Of a DNA stretch of 64,000 nucleotides, positions 50,801 through 58,378 are shown piece by piece. The notes beneath the pieces were generated by a model that was not told the origin of the DNA, ran no database searches, and worked only from the letters and a program-made list of their open reading frames with translations. A program made the translations under genes and the position numbers. Every line of letters starts with the position of its first letter. Positions within the stretch are counted from its first letter, which is position 1. This DNA comes from PCC-6802 sp943367755 (GTDB taxonomy: Bacteria > Cyanobacteriota > Cyanobacteriia > Pseudanabaenales > Pseudanabaenaceae), in NCBI GenBank assembly GCA_943367755.1, contig CALRKB020000017.1:1-64000 (forward strand), written 5' to 3'.

Positions 50801-52275
50801 ACTGATAACGCTTGTAGTAGTTCGATCTCTTCCGGTTGCCACGCGCGGGCGTGCTGGCTTTCGCTGGCATTGAGCAAACCCCATAGTTCGTCGCCACATA
50901 AAAGCGGTACCAAAATCTTGGCACGGGTCTGGAGGTGGATCAGCAAGTCGCGGTGACAGGCTGACATCTCAGTTGTGTAGATATCCGGCACGACGCGAAT
51001 GTGCCCTTGACGATACATCTCTACCCACTCTTGCTTAAAACAGGTATCGTTAATTTGTTCGCCCACCAGCGACGGCGACGAGTCAGTGGACTCCGCCACG
51101 ACGACTACCTGTCCGTCGCGATCGCATTGCCAAATATTAACGCGATCGCAGCCCAGCAATTGCCGCACCTGCTCCACGGTCGTATCCAGAATCATTTGCA
51201 AACTCAGGGACGATCGAATTTGCGTAGCGATCGCTGCGACCAATTTCTCCCGCTCTGCCTTAGCCTTGAGGGAGAGCGTCCGGGCTTCAACTTCCCGCTC
51301 TAATTCAATGGTGCGAGTTTCCAGTAGTTCGATTTTCTCTGCTTCTAGCTGCACCACCTTTCCTTTTAACACCTCCGCCAGCTTGTATAGTTCCAATGGG
51401 TTGAGGGCTTGTAGCAAACTGGTCTGAGTGACGATGCCCAATAACTCCCCTCGTTCCCCTGTTACAGCCAACCTGCGGATCGAGCGTTGTTCCATGATCT
51501 GCTGCACCGTCCAGAGCGACTCCTCCGTCTTAACCGCAAAAATCGTCGTACTCATCACTGCCTCTGCCAGACAGGTTTCCAGGTTCAAGTCCAATGCCCG
51601 AAATTGCACAATATCGCGCTCGGTTAGAATCCCCACCGGGATTTGCAGAGGTTCAGCCTGGTTACCACGGTTTTGCACGATCATGACGGAACTAACGGAA
51701 TGTTTTGCCATCAGTTGGGCGATCGCCAGCATCGAACTATTCGGCACAGCACAAATCACCTCGCGGGTCATCACCTCAGAGACCAGACGCAACCGCAAAA
51801 GATCTGCAGGGCGAGAGGAGTGCCGCAAGCTTTCATTGGTGAGCAGACCCACTACTCGATCCCGATCGTCCAGAATTGGTATATGGCGAATGCGGTACTG
51901 TTGCAGCAGATTAACGGCAAAAAATAAATCGTTGAAGTTAGATTCGTGCAGGGTGATAACTGGATGGATCATGACCTCCCGAATCGGTAGATTCCCCAAT
52001 GCATACTGCTGGGCGCTTAGGTGCACCACATCCCGCTCTGTTAAAATTCCTAGCAGACGATCGTCTTCCACCACCAACACGCAGCTCGATCGGGCTTCTA
52101 AAAGGAGTGCGTCCAATTGCCTATCCGTAGATTTAGTGGTCTCACAGAGCGTCCGCACGCCACTCATTTTGGCGATCGCATCCATCACCGTCGTTTCCGG
52201 TTCAACTATCAAGGGATCGCGGACGATCGCAGATTTTAGTTCTGATGGGGTAAGAGCCGTAGTACTTGTGAACAT
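47884..52275 (-). CDS. Large hybrid kinase CBS(4)-GAF-PAS(4)-HK-REC
   Basis: A 1463-residue soluble kinase. Two CBS pairs come first (about 12-135 and 165-300; VLVVEDDRLLGILTERDVVHL, IPVGILTERDIVQF and GELLGIVTQTSLLQAL are typical). Then come a coiled coil, a GAF domain (about 350-505, LLGCDRVNIWQCDRDG), four PAS regions (about 525-645, 660-780, 795-915, 935-1055), HisKA with MSHELRTPLNAILG, an ATPase ending in GTGLGLVLVKRIVELHSG, and a receiver (about 1335-1455, LILMDIQMPGMDG). CBS pairs usually bind adenine nucleotides, so energy state is a possible input. It lies upstream of the four-gene operon on the same strand but is separated by 578 nt. Confidence 0.93.
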   Translation of the reverse strand: MFTSTTALTPSELKSAIVRDPLIVEPETTVMDAIAKMSGVRTLCETTKSTDRQLDALLLEARSSCVLVVEDDRLLGILTERDVVHLSAQQYALGNLPIREVMIHPVITLHESNFNDLFFAVNLLQQYRIRHIPILDDRDRVVGLLTNESLRHSSRPADLLRLRLVSEVMTREVICAVPNSSMLAIAQLMAKHSVSSVMIVQNRGNQAEPLQIPVGILTERDIVQFRALDLNLETCLAEAVMSTTIFAVKTEESLWTVQQIMEQRSIRRLAVTGERGELLGIVTQTSLLQALNPLELYKLAEVLKGKVVQLEAEKIELLETRTIELEREVEARTLSLKAKAEREKLVAAIATQIRSSLSLQMILDTTVEQVRQLLGCDRVNIWQCDRDGQVVVVAESTDSSPSLVGEQINDTCFKQEWVEMYRQGHIRVVPDIYTTEMSACHRDLLIHLQTRAKILVPLLCGDELWGLLNASESQHARAWQPEEIELLQALSVQLAIAIQQATTHQQLQEQLIERQQVEVRLRESEQRYITLTAAAPVGIFRTDAEGKSIYSNQRCCEMLGLLPEETTGSGWQQAIHPDDRARVIAETILARQENRPFQLEYRILRPDGTTIWVLGQAVAERDDDGQAIGYVGTITDISERKQAEEALQQLNQDLEVQVAQRTAALQASQATNRTMLEAIPDLLLRLRRDGTCLDYIKPGINAENFLPINNHISEVLPPDLLQKQLQAIEQAIVTRELQVYEHQFLKQDRNIYEEIRVLAINDQEVLAIVRDISDRKRTEKALKQQLAAIEAAIDGIGILQGDTYLYLNKAHLNLFGYERPEELVGKSWRFLYSQKELERFEQEIFPALGRDLAWQGEAIATRKDGTTFTQGLSLTLTDDGLLICVCRDISAQKQVKAQLQSMNEQLMLSHDELAHSITNLQRSNALLTAQQEASFDGILVIDENRQVVAYNQRFLNLWNVPETLVSMGDDRQLIPFALKQLSQPTEFLQKVQYLYDRPQEISHDEISLLDGRTFDRYSAPIYSANEHYGRVWFFRDISDRKRAEAQLQASNEQLAITNLELARANRLKDEFLANMSHELRTPLNAILGMAEGLQEEVFGAINERQIKALQTVERSGSHLLELIDDILDVAKIEAGQITLDCTPTSIAYLCQSSLAFIKQQALRKNIQIEVKLPLDLPDLSIDERRIRQVLLNLLNNAVKFTPRGGRITLEASLKQRPTDPNAVDSPPENYVRIAIIDTGIGIASENITKLFQPFVQIDSALNRQYAGTGLGLVLVKRIVELHSGRVGLVSKLGAGSCFSIDLPYTPSFPIAFEMVAGNKPPTATPELDSIPNSATAAQAPSILLAEDNKANIITISSYLEAKGYRVLLAQNGQEAIHIAKNHQPELILMDIQMPGMDGLKAIAQIRLDPNLVDIPIIALTALAMTGDREKCLEAGANDYLTKPVQLKQLTIAIQQSLARRNII

Positions 52276-52484
52276 TGGCGTGTAGGAGTTTATTCTCTAT
52301 TATTCCCCTTCTACTAGATGTAAGTTGCTTAAACTGCAAAATTCTTAGGCGTTGGGGGTTTGAGGAACACACCATAATGGAGCGATCTAGCCTCTAACTG
52401 CCGCAACAACATACTGACTCGCGCATTTAAAGGGATTATCTCTTTATTCCACAGATTTAGAACACGACCGTTTATTGAGAGTGT

Positions 52485-53525
52485 TCAGCTAGATGATTGT
52501 TGTAGTCTGAAGTCGGCCATTAATGGATCGGTAGTGCCATCCATCCAATCTGCTAAGAAATGAGCGGTAATTGGTGCAAGCAGGATGCCATTCCGATAAT
52601 GACCAGTCGCTAAGCCCAAATTCTTATAAATACTTGCGCCTAATATGGGCATCTCATTCGGCGCAAATGGGCGAAAACCCCACCAGGTCGATTGGATATT
52701 CATATCCGCGATCGCTGGATAAATAGAGATCGCGTTGCTTAAAAGTTGCATGATACCCGCTGCTGTATTGCCCCCTGTAAAACCAACGTCTTCGACCGTA
52801 GCACCAATGACAATCGTGCCATCTTGGCGTGGCACAATGTAGACATTGCTACCAAAAATTACGTGCCGTAAGCTGCGATCGTGATCGAAAACGGATAACA
52901 TTTGTCCCTTGCGTGGTGATACAGGTAAAGGCATGAGTTCGCGCGTCCATGCTCCAGTCGCCAGCAAATAGCGATCCGCTAGCAGCTTGCCCTCACTGGT
53001 ATCCAGGTGTATGACGCGATCTCCACTCGTAGCAATTTGATAGACATTTGTCCCCTCCAGGACTTTAACGCCTAGCGATCGCGCGGCTATGACCAAGGCT
53101 TCAGCCAAACGGCGATTATCCACCTGTCCATCTTCAGGAAACCACAGAGCACCTGAGATCGCATCACTCAACCCCAATTGTCGCTTGTCCAGTTGGGAGC
53201 GATCGATGTACTCAGGACGATGTGGCTGTGGCTCCAAAGCAGGGGTTAGAATACCGCAGCACCAATAGCCGCAGTCTTGATCGGTGATGTGCATGAGCTG
53301 GCTAATCCACTCAGGATATAGCTTGCGGCTACGGATACCTAATTCCCTGAAAGAGCCTTCGATCTGTTCCGCCTCTGGTGCTAGCATACCTGCGGCAGCC
53401 CAGGTAGCACCCTGTCCGCATACGCCTCGCTCCACAATGGTTACAGATGCACCACGCAGAGACAGTTCTACCGCCGTTGCCAGACCAATTACACCGCCAC
53501 CAACGATCAAAACGCTACTCATCAA
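52485..53525 (-). CDS. thiO: Glycine oxidase ThiO
   Basis: A 346-residue FAD-dependent D-amino-acid-oxidase-fold protein. It has dinucleotide-binding motif VLIVGGGVIGLATAVELSLRGASVTIVER, GQGATWAAAGMLAPEAEQ, the mid-region LLATGAWTRELMPLPVSPRKGQML, and C-terminal WWGFRPFAPNEMPILGAS and ATGHYRNGILLAP. It oxidises glycine to dehydroglycine for the thiazole ring of thiamine. In many cyanobacteria it is fused to ThiG, but here it is free-standing and no thi gene is adjacent. No thi-box riboswitch was seen upstream. Confidence 0.93.
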   Translation of the reverse strand: MMSSVLIVGGGVIGLATAVELSLRGASVTIVERGVCGQGATWAAAGMLAPEAEQIEGSFRELGIRSRKLYPEWISQLMHITDQDCGYWCCGILTPALEPQPHRPEYIDRSQLDKRQLGLSDAISGALWFPEDGQVDNRRLAEALVIAARSLGVKVLEGTNVYQIATSGDRVIHLDTSEGKLLADRYLLATGAWTRELMPLPVSPRKGQMLSVFDHDRSLRHVIFGSNVYIVPRQDGTIVIGATVEDVGFTGGNTAAGIMQLLSNAISIYPAIADMNIQSTWWGFRPFAPNEMPILGASIYKNLGLATGHYRNGILLAPITAHFLADWMDGTTDPLMADFRLQQSSS

Positions 53526-53656
53526 AAAATCTCTTGCTATAACCCAGACTCAATTTGAGTATATTATCTCACATGGAGATCTTGGAATCGCTAAGGCAGT
53601 TCAGGCACAAGATTTATAGATAAAGACTTTGAGATCGGCTATCTAGTTGTTGTAGT

Positions 53657-54250
53657 TTAGTTATTGTTGTAATAGACAATTGGCTGAAATGCTGGTGGAA
53701 TTTCCACATCTGTAGTCGCTTCATCTGAGATAATCTTCAAATTACCCTCTACTAAAGCAAACTTAGTGATGCCTGTTGATGAAACCAAAAACCTAGGCCC
53801 TCTAATCGTTCTGACATCAACAATACTCGTAACATTCGCAAACGCAGTCTTACGATCCGGAGAGACTCTTACCTTAACATCATAGTAAAGGAAGTCGTAG
53901 CTATCGGTGCTGATAAAATTTTGTTGAATATAGCTGCGCTGCTGTTCTAGTCGTTTCAGGCGCACCACTTCTTGGCTTACTTTACCAGCCTTCAAGGTGC
54001 GCACCGTATTCACAGAAACTGCAAAGGGAGCTAAAAACTGGGTGACTCCATCAACGTCTTTGCGCTCAGTTGCCACCATCATGTCGTTGAAAATTTGCTT
54101 GATTTCGTCTTCGCCGATCGTGCGATCGCTGCGATCGGGAGTCTCAACAAACAGTTGCTTGTTTTTTTCTACAGCAATAGCTGGTGTTAGACAAGCCAGT
54201 CCAACCGTCAAAATAGCTGGTATAACTCCAGCTAGCCACCCAAACTTCAT
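53657..54250 (-). CDS. Secreted NTF2/SnoaL-like protein
   Basis: A 197-residue protein with a clear signal peptide (MKFGWLAGVIPAILTVGLACLTPAIA, cleavage after AIA). The mature part (EDEIKQIFNDMMVATERKDVDGVTQFLAPFAV, SYDFLYYDVKVRVSPDRKTAFANVTSIVDVRT, LVEGNLKIISDEATTDVEI) has the helix-then-curved-sheet pattern of the NTF2-like superfamily (SnoaL-like). No catalytic residue is clear. It is probably periplasmic or lumenal, with a ligand-binding or scaffold role. It is monocistronic upstream of thiO. Confidence 0.75.
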   Translation of the reverse strand: MKFGWLAGVIPAILTVGLACLTPAIAVEKNKQLFVETPDRSDRTIGEDEIKQIFNDMMVATERKDVDGVTQFLAPFAVSVNTVRTLKAGKVSQEVVRLKRLEQQRSYIQQNFISTDSYDFLYYDVKVRVSPDRKTAFANVTSIVDVRTIRGPRFLVSSTGITKFALVEGNLKIISDEATTDVEIPPAFQPIVYYNNN

Positions 54251-54465
54251 GGTTCACTCCCTATAATTCGCTAAAATCACACTTTAATGAGCATACCTCA
54301 AAATATTGAGGGGGAAATAGGTGTTTATGGCGTTTTGAGCCTGCGTCTTTACTGCGCGATCTAAGGCGATCGCTCCCTCACTCCAGTTCCATACCAGAAG
54401 ACAAAGTCTGGCAAGTGCTAAAATATGAGAACGGATGTAAAGTTTTTTAAACAAATAATTAAGAA

Positions 54466-55659
54466 ATGCGAATTATTTTAATGACGGGTAAAGGTGGTGT
54501 CGGCAAAACATCCGTAGCAGCAGCTACTGGGTTGCGCAGTGCCGAACTTGGCTATAAGACTTTGGTGCTCAGTACAGATCCAGCCCACTCCCTTGCCGAT
54601 AGCTTTGATATGGAGTTAGGACATGAACCTCGCCAGGTACGACCAAATCTATGGGGAGCAGAATTAGATGCCCTGCGGGAGCTAGAGGGCAATTGGGGGG
54701 CAGTTAAGCGCTACATTAGCGAAGTTTTACAGGCTAGGGGGCTAGAGGGTGTCCAAGCTGAAGAGTTGGCAATTTTGCCAGGTATGGATGAGATCTTTGG
54801 CTTAGTGAGAGTTAAACGCCATTACGATGCTAAAGATTTTGAAGTTCTGATTATCGATTCAGCTCCAACTGGGACTGCGCTGAGACTGCTATCGCTACCC
54901 GAAGTTGCAGGTTGGTACATGCGCAAATTTTATAAGCCTTTGCAAGGTATGGCACAGGTACTCAGTCCGGTATTCGAACCAATTTTCAAACGTGTCACAG
55001 GCTTCTCGTTACCAAATAAGGATGTGATGGATGCCCCTTACGAATTTTATGAAGAACTAGAGGCACTAGAGAAAGTATTAACAGACAATACCACCACCAC
55101 CGTTCGCCTGGTCACCAATCCCGAAAAAATGGTGATTAAGGAATCTTTGAGAGCACATTCTTATCTCAGTCTCTATAATGTAGCAACAGATTTGGTGATT
55201 GCCAATCGCATTATTCCCGATACGATTCAAGATCCATTTTTCCAAGCTTGGAAAGAATCACAGAAGGAATATTGTAAACAAATCCACACTGATTTTCATC
55301 CTCTGCCTGTTAAAGAGATTCCTTTATTCTCTGAAGAGATGTGTGGCTTGGCAGCTTTAGAAAGGCTTAAAGATATCCTTTATGGTGACGAAGATCCAAC
55401 CCAAGTTTACTATAAAGAGACCACAATGCGAGTAGTGGAGGAAAATGGAGAATATCGCCTCGATCTTTATTTGCCAGGTGTTCCCAAAGAGAAGATCGAA
55501 CTTACCAAGACTGCAGACGAATTAAATATTCGCATTGGTAACCATCGTCGCAATCTGGTATTACCCCAGGCATTATCTTTACTACAAACATCAGGTGCCA
55601 AGATGGAAGATGACTATCTTAAAATTCGTTTTACTGCCCCTGTTGCTTTAGGGAAATAA
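54466..55659 (+). CDS. Get3/ArsA-type ATPase with C-terminal Hsp20-like domain
   Basis: A 397-residue ATPase. Deviant Walker A is GKGGVGKTS (residues 8-16), switch I LSTDPAHSLADSFD, and switch II DSAPTGTALRLLSLPE. The middle helical region carries the hydrophobic segments lining a Get3 client groove (KFYKPLQGMAQVLSPVFEPIFKRVTG). Residues from about 315 form an alpha-crystallin/Hsp20-like domain (GEYRLDLYLPGVPKEKIELTKTADELNIRIGNHRRNLVLP). Such fusions are typical of phototroph Get3 homologues. The zinc CxxC of yeast Get3 is missing. Likely a chaperone for tail-anchored or other membrane clients; arsenite transport is unlikely without arsB/arsD nearby. Confidence 0.92.
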   Translation: MRIILMTGKGGVGKTSVAAATGLRSAELGYKTLVLSTDPAHSLADSFDMELGHEPRQVRPNLWGAELDALRELEGNWGAVKRYISEVLQARGLEGVQAEELAILPGMDEIFGLVRVKRHYDAKDFEVLIIDSAPTGTALRLLSLPEVAGWYMRKFYKPLQGMAQVLSPVFEPIFKRVTGFSLPNKDVMDAPYEFYEELEALEKVLTDNTTTTVRLVTNPEKMVIKESLRAHSYLSLYNVATDLVIANRIIPDTIQDPFFQAWKESQKEYCKQIHTDFHPLPVKEIPLFSEEMCGLAALERLKDILYGDEDPTQVYYKETTMRVVEENGEYRLDLYLPGVPKEKIELTKTADELNIRIGNHRRNLVLPQALSLLQTSGAKMEDDYLKIRFTAPVALGK

Positions 55660-55664
55660 GGTCT

Positions 55665-55697
55665 CAGTAAAGACCTGTCATTGGCAAGTCTTTACTG
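55665..55697. terminator. Bidirectional terminator-like hairpin
   Basis: CAGTAAAGAC (55665-55674) and GTCTTTACTG (55688-55697) form a perfect 10-bp stem, extended inside by TG/CA. It sits in the 83-nt gap between the convergent get3-like and hpt genes. No long T-run follows, so efficiency is uncertain. Confidence 0.6.
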
Positions 55698-55742
55698 CAT
55701 AAACCGATATGGAAAAAAGTCTTTGCTCTCTTTGTATACAAC

Positions 55743-56663
55743 TCAATATTTGAGAATACAGGCTAACGGAAAGATCATATATTCCAAGTAAAATAGCTTC
55801 CAAATAAATTGATAGAAAGCAGAGATCGAAGCGCGATCGCTTAAATTTACTTGCATGCTACGCCACCACATTGCGATCGCCAAACTGACATGACTAATGG
55901 CAATTATTGGGATATTAATACTGGTAATCAAACTAGATAGACTAACTAAAATAGTTCCAAGATAGAGCCATACTAGGATTTGCCTAGAGAGATTGAAAAC
56001 CGCAGCTTGTCCCAAAATAATCGATAGCGTAGCGATATTGAATTTGGCATCACCTTCTGTGTCTGGCATGTCCTTAAAAATGGCGATCACATATGTGAAT
56101 ATCAGCACAAAAACAGTCAATAACCAAATCTCATTGGGAATATGGGAGCTTTGATTCAAGAACTGATTAAAGTGCAAAAATAAGCCCAAATTAATTACGA
56201 CACCGCGCACGACAAATATACAGAGCGATGCCCAGAACGGGAATTGTTTCAAGCGAATGGGAGGCAATGAGTAAACTGTCCCAATCAGCAAACTGGCAAT
56301 TACCGTCAAAGCTAAAAATATACCTTGCCACAAGGCGATCGCCGTCGCCACTATTCCTGCCACCAACACGATAATTTTGCCTTCCTGGGTTGAAAACGCA
56401 CCGGAAGCAAGCGGTAAATGCGGCTTATTAATCTTGTCAATGGCAATATCTTCTAGTTGATTTAGCCCCACAATATAGACATTGCCGCATAGGCAGGCAA
56501 CTATTACCCACACTAAACTTGAGAAGGATGAGGACAGTTCAGAATGACCCTGACTCCAGGCGATCGCAAATAGAGCGATCGCACTTAAGCTCGTCCCAAT
56601 AACAGTATGTGGACGGCTAAATTGCCAAAGAGCGGCTAATTTTGAGGCGATCGGGAATTGCAC
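55743..56663 (-). CDS. hpt: Homogentisate phytyltransferase
   Basis: A 306-residue UbiA-family prenyltransferase with about nine membrane helices. The first aspartate-rich motif is NQLEDIAIDKINKPHLPLASG and the second is KDMPDTEGDAKFN. SRPHTVIGTSLSA near the start is also typical. It condenses homogentisate with phytyl diphosphate, the committing step of tocopherol synthesis in cyanobacteria and plastids. It follows the Rpn-like nuclease gene by 48 nt on the same strand and could be read from the same message. Confidence 0.93.
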   Translation of the reverse strand: MQFPIASKLAALWQFSRPHTVIGTSLSAIALFAIAWSQGHSELSSSFSSLVWVIVACLCGNVYIVGLNQLEDIAIDKINKPHLPLASGAFSTQEGKIIVLVAGIVATAIALWQGIFLALTVIASLLIGTVYSLPPIRLKQFPFWASLCIFVVRGVVINLGLFLHFNQFLNQSSHIPNEIWLLTVFVLIFTYVIAIFKDMPDTEGDAKFNIATLSIILGQAAVFNLSRQILVWLYLGTILVSLSSLITSINIPIIAISHVSLAIAMWWRSMQVNLSDRASISAFYQFIWKLFYLEYMIFPLACILKY

Positions 56664-56711
56664 AAATTAAATGTTAAGCGATATCATTTGTAGAAAACAG
56701 CATGACACGCT

Positions 56712-57572
56712 TTACGCATTGTCATGCAACCAGGTTTCGAGATCACTAGTACTGGCAAAATCCAGTAACACTTCAGTTAGGTTCTCTAATTGAGGTGTAG
56801 TAAGTTTCTCAACTTGTGACTTTAGCTCAGGTGTTATCTGTCCAAACTTTCTTAATAGCTGGCGCAGAATAGCTTTTTGCATACCTTGCTGCATACCTTG
56901 CTGTATACCCTCTTGCATACCCTCTTGCTTAGCATCCTGATAAACACGCGTATGCTTTAGATCGTCTAATGTAAACATTGCCTCAATCTCCTGACGGCTT
57001 AGTTGTGGAAATTTGTAGACCAATACCGTTTCTATAAATTTTACTACTTCCTCTTGCAGGAGCGGATTAGCCTCTCGCTTTACCTGCACTGATAATTGTT
57101 TGGCTAGCTCAGGTGCTTTTACCTCCGAAGCGAGGATCAACTTTACGATCATAATTCCTAGAGAAGTCGTTTCTCGCTCTAGCCAATCCTCAAGATAGAC
57201 TCGCACAATTCGCTTACTAGCAAAGAACTCCTGATACTGACGCAATTCACCAGGGTCATAGCTGCGCCGCGCAAAAATTGCCACTGCTTGCCAGTCCTGT
57301 TCTGGTTGATACTGATTCAGGTACATGGAAATTTCTGCAATCAATGCCCAGTAGAAATCATGTTTGTGCTGGAACTGTATCTCTGCAAAGATAATTGGCT
57401 TTTCAGTAGCCTCTGACAAGAATAAGCCATCAAACCGAAAGGCTTTCTCTTTGACTTCCACAGAGACAAACTTATAGCCCTCTGCGGCAGTAGTTGGCTG
57501 CTCAATTAGCTCGAACAACAGGGAGTGGAAAGTCTGAAAGAGTTGATAGAAAAGCGTGTCTGTTCTCATCAC
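56712..57572 (-). CDS. Rpn family (DUF2887) putative nuclease with DUF4351 tail
   Basis: A 286-residue protein. The N-terminal DUF2887 core is a PD-(D/E)XK nuclease fold: MRTDTLFYQLFQTFHSLLFELI, FRFDGLF (Asp), PIIFAEIQFQHKHDFYW (E-x-Q) and QAVAIFARRSYDP. A linker holds a run of GM/GI-Q repeats (QEGMQEGIQQGMQQGMQ), and the C-terminus is a DUF4351 domain (LLRKFGQITPELKSQVEKLTTPQLENLTEVLLDF). These proteins resemble transposon-linked recombination-promoting nucleases. The start ATGA overlaps the stop of the upstream livF-type gene by 4 nt, so it is translationally coupled to a transporter ATPase, an odd partner. Confidence 0.9.
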   Translation of the reverse strand: MMRTDTLFYQLFQTFHSLLFELIEQPTTAAEGYKFVSVEVKEKAFRFDGLFLSEATEKPIIFAEIQFQHKHDFYWALIAEISMYLNQYQPEQDWQAVAIFARRSYDPGELRQYQEFFASKRIVRVYLEDWLERETTSLGIMIVKLILASEVKAPELAKQLSVQVKREANPLLQEEVVKFIETVLVYKFPQLSRQEIEAMFTLDDLKHTRVYQDAKQEGMQEGIQQGMQQGMQKAILRQLLRKFGQITPELKSQVEKLTTPQLENLTEVLLDFASTSDLETWLHDNA

Positions 57573-58351
57573 AAATCTGCTTTTGATTCAACATTATCAG
57601 TAGTGGGTGATTTGAGGTGCCCAACACCGAGATATAACTCACCAATTTTGGGGTCGTTGAGCAGATCTGTACCTTTACCTTCAAAGCGATCGCGCCCTGA
57701 GTCAAGTACATAACCGCGATCGGCGATCGATAAAGCTTTACGTGCATTTTGCTCTACCAGTACAATTGCCGTACCAGCTTGATTAATGCGCTGGATCAGA
57801 TCGAAAATATCCTGTACCAAAATGGGAGACAGAGCCGCTGAAGGCTCATCCAGGATTAGCAACTTGGGGTCTAGCATCAGCGCTCTGCCCATCGCTAGCA
57901 TTTGACGTTCGCCACCGGACAGCGTACCTGCGCGCTGCTTTTGTCGTTTTGCTAATGCCGGAAAAACATCATAGACTTTTTGCTTGAGCGATTTAATTTC
58001 ACCCTTTGCCAGATATGCACCCATATCCAGATTCTCGGCGATCGAGAGGGAGGGAAACACATTCGCGATTTGCGGTACATAGCCCATGCCTAACCGCACG
58101 ACCCGATCGGGCTGCACACCTGTAATAGGTTGTTGCTGGAAGATAACTTCACCAGAGCGTATGGGTACCAACCCAAAAATTGTCTTTGCTAGTGTGGATT
58201 TACCTGCACCATTAGCACCAATAACCGCAATTAGTTCACCTGAGCGCACTGAGAGATTAATACCCTGCAAAATATCAACTCCCTCCACATAGCCAGCGAA
58301 AACATCTTTAACGGTTAGTAAGGGTTGCTGTGAAGGTTGGGGAGAATTCAT
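57569..58351 (-). CDS. LivF-type branched-chain amino acid ABC ATPase
   Basis: A 260-residue ATPase. It has Walker A GANGAGKST, signature LSGGERQMLAMGRALM, Walker B LLILDEPSAAL, and H-loop-like LVEQNARKAL, the LivF form. Together with the GMGYVPQIANVFPSLSIAENLDMG stretch it belongs to the high-affinity branched-chain amino acid or urea uptake family. No permease, LivG or binding protein is in the window, so the partners are encoded elsewhere. It lies 27 nt after mnmA and overlaps the Rpn-like gene by 4 nt. Confidence 0.92.
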   Translation of the reverse strand: MNSPQPSQQPLLTVKDVFAGYVEGVDILQGINLSVRSGELIAVIGANGAGKSTLAKTIFGLVPIRSGEVIFQQQPITGVQPDRVVRLGMGYVPQIANVFPSLSIAENLDMGAYLAKGEIKSLKQKVYDVFPALAKRQKQRAGTLSGGERQMLAMGRALMLDPKLLILDEPSAALSPILVQDIFDLIQRINQAGTAIVLVEQNARKALSIADRGYVLDSGRDRFEGKGTDLLNDPKIGELYLGVGHLKSPTTDNVESKADL

Positions 58352-58378
58352 AGGTGACTAAAGAATAATTCTTTGATT

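Noticed and set aside
51428..52285. 285-codon plus-strand frame opposite the N-terminus of the 1463-residue kinase
   Set aside because: It is antisense to clear CBS domains, has Arg/Ser-rich low-complexity composition and no family resemblance or ribosome site.
52276..53700. Possible thi-box riboswitch for thiO
   Set aside because: Neither the CTGAGA nor the ACCTGATCTGG-type conserved segments of the TPP riboswitch were found upstream of 53525.
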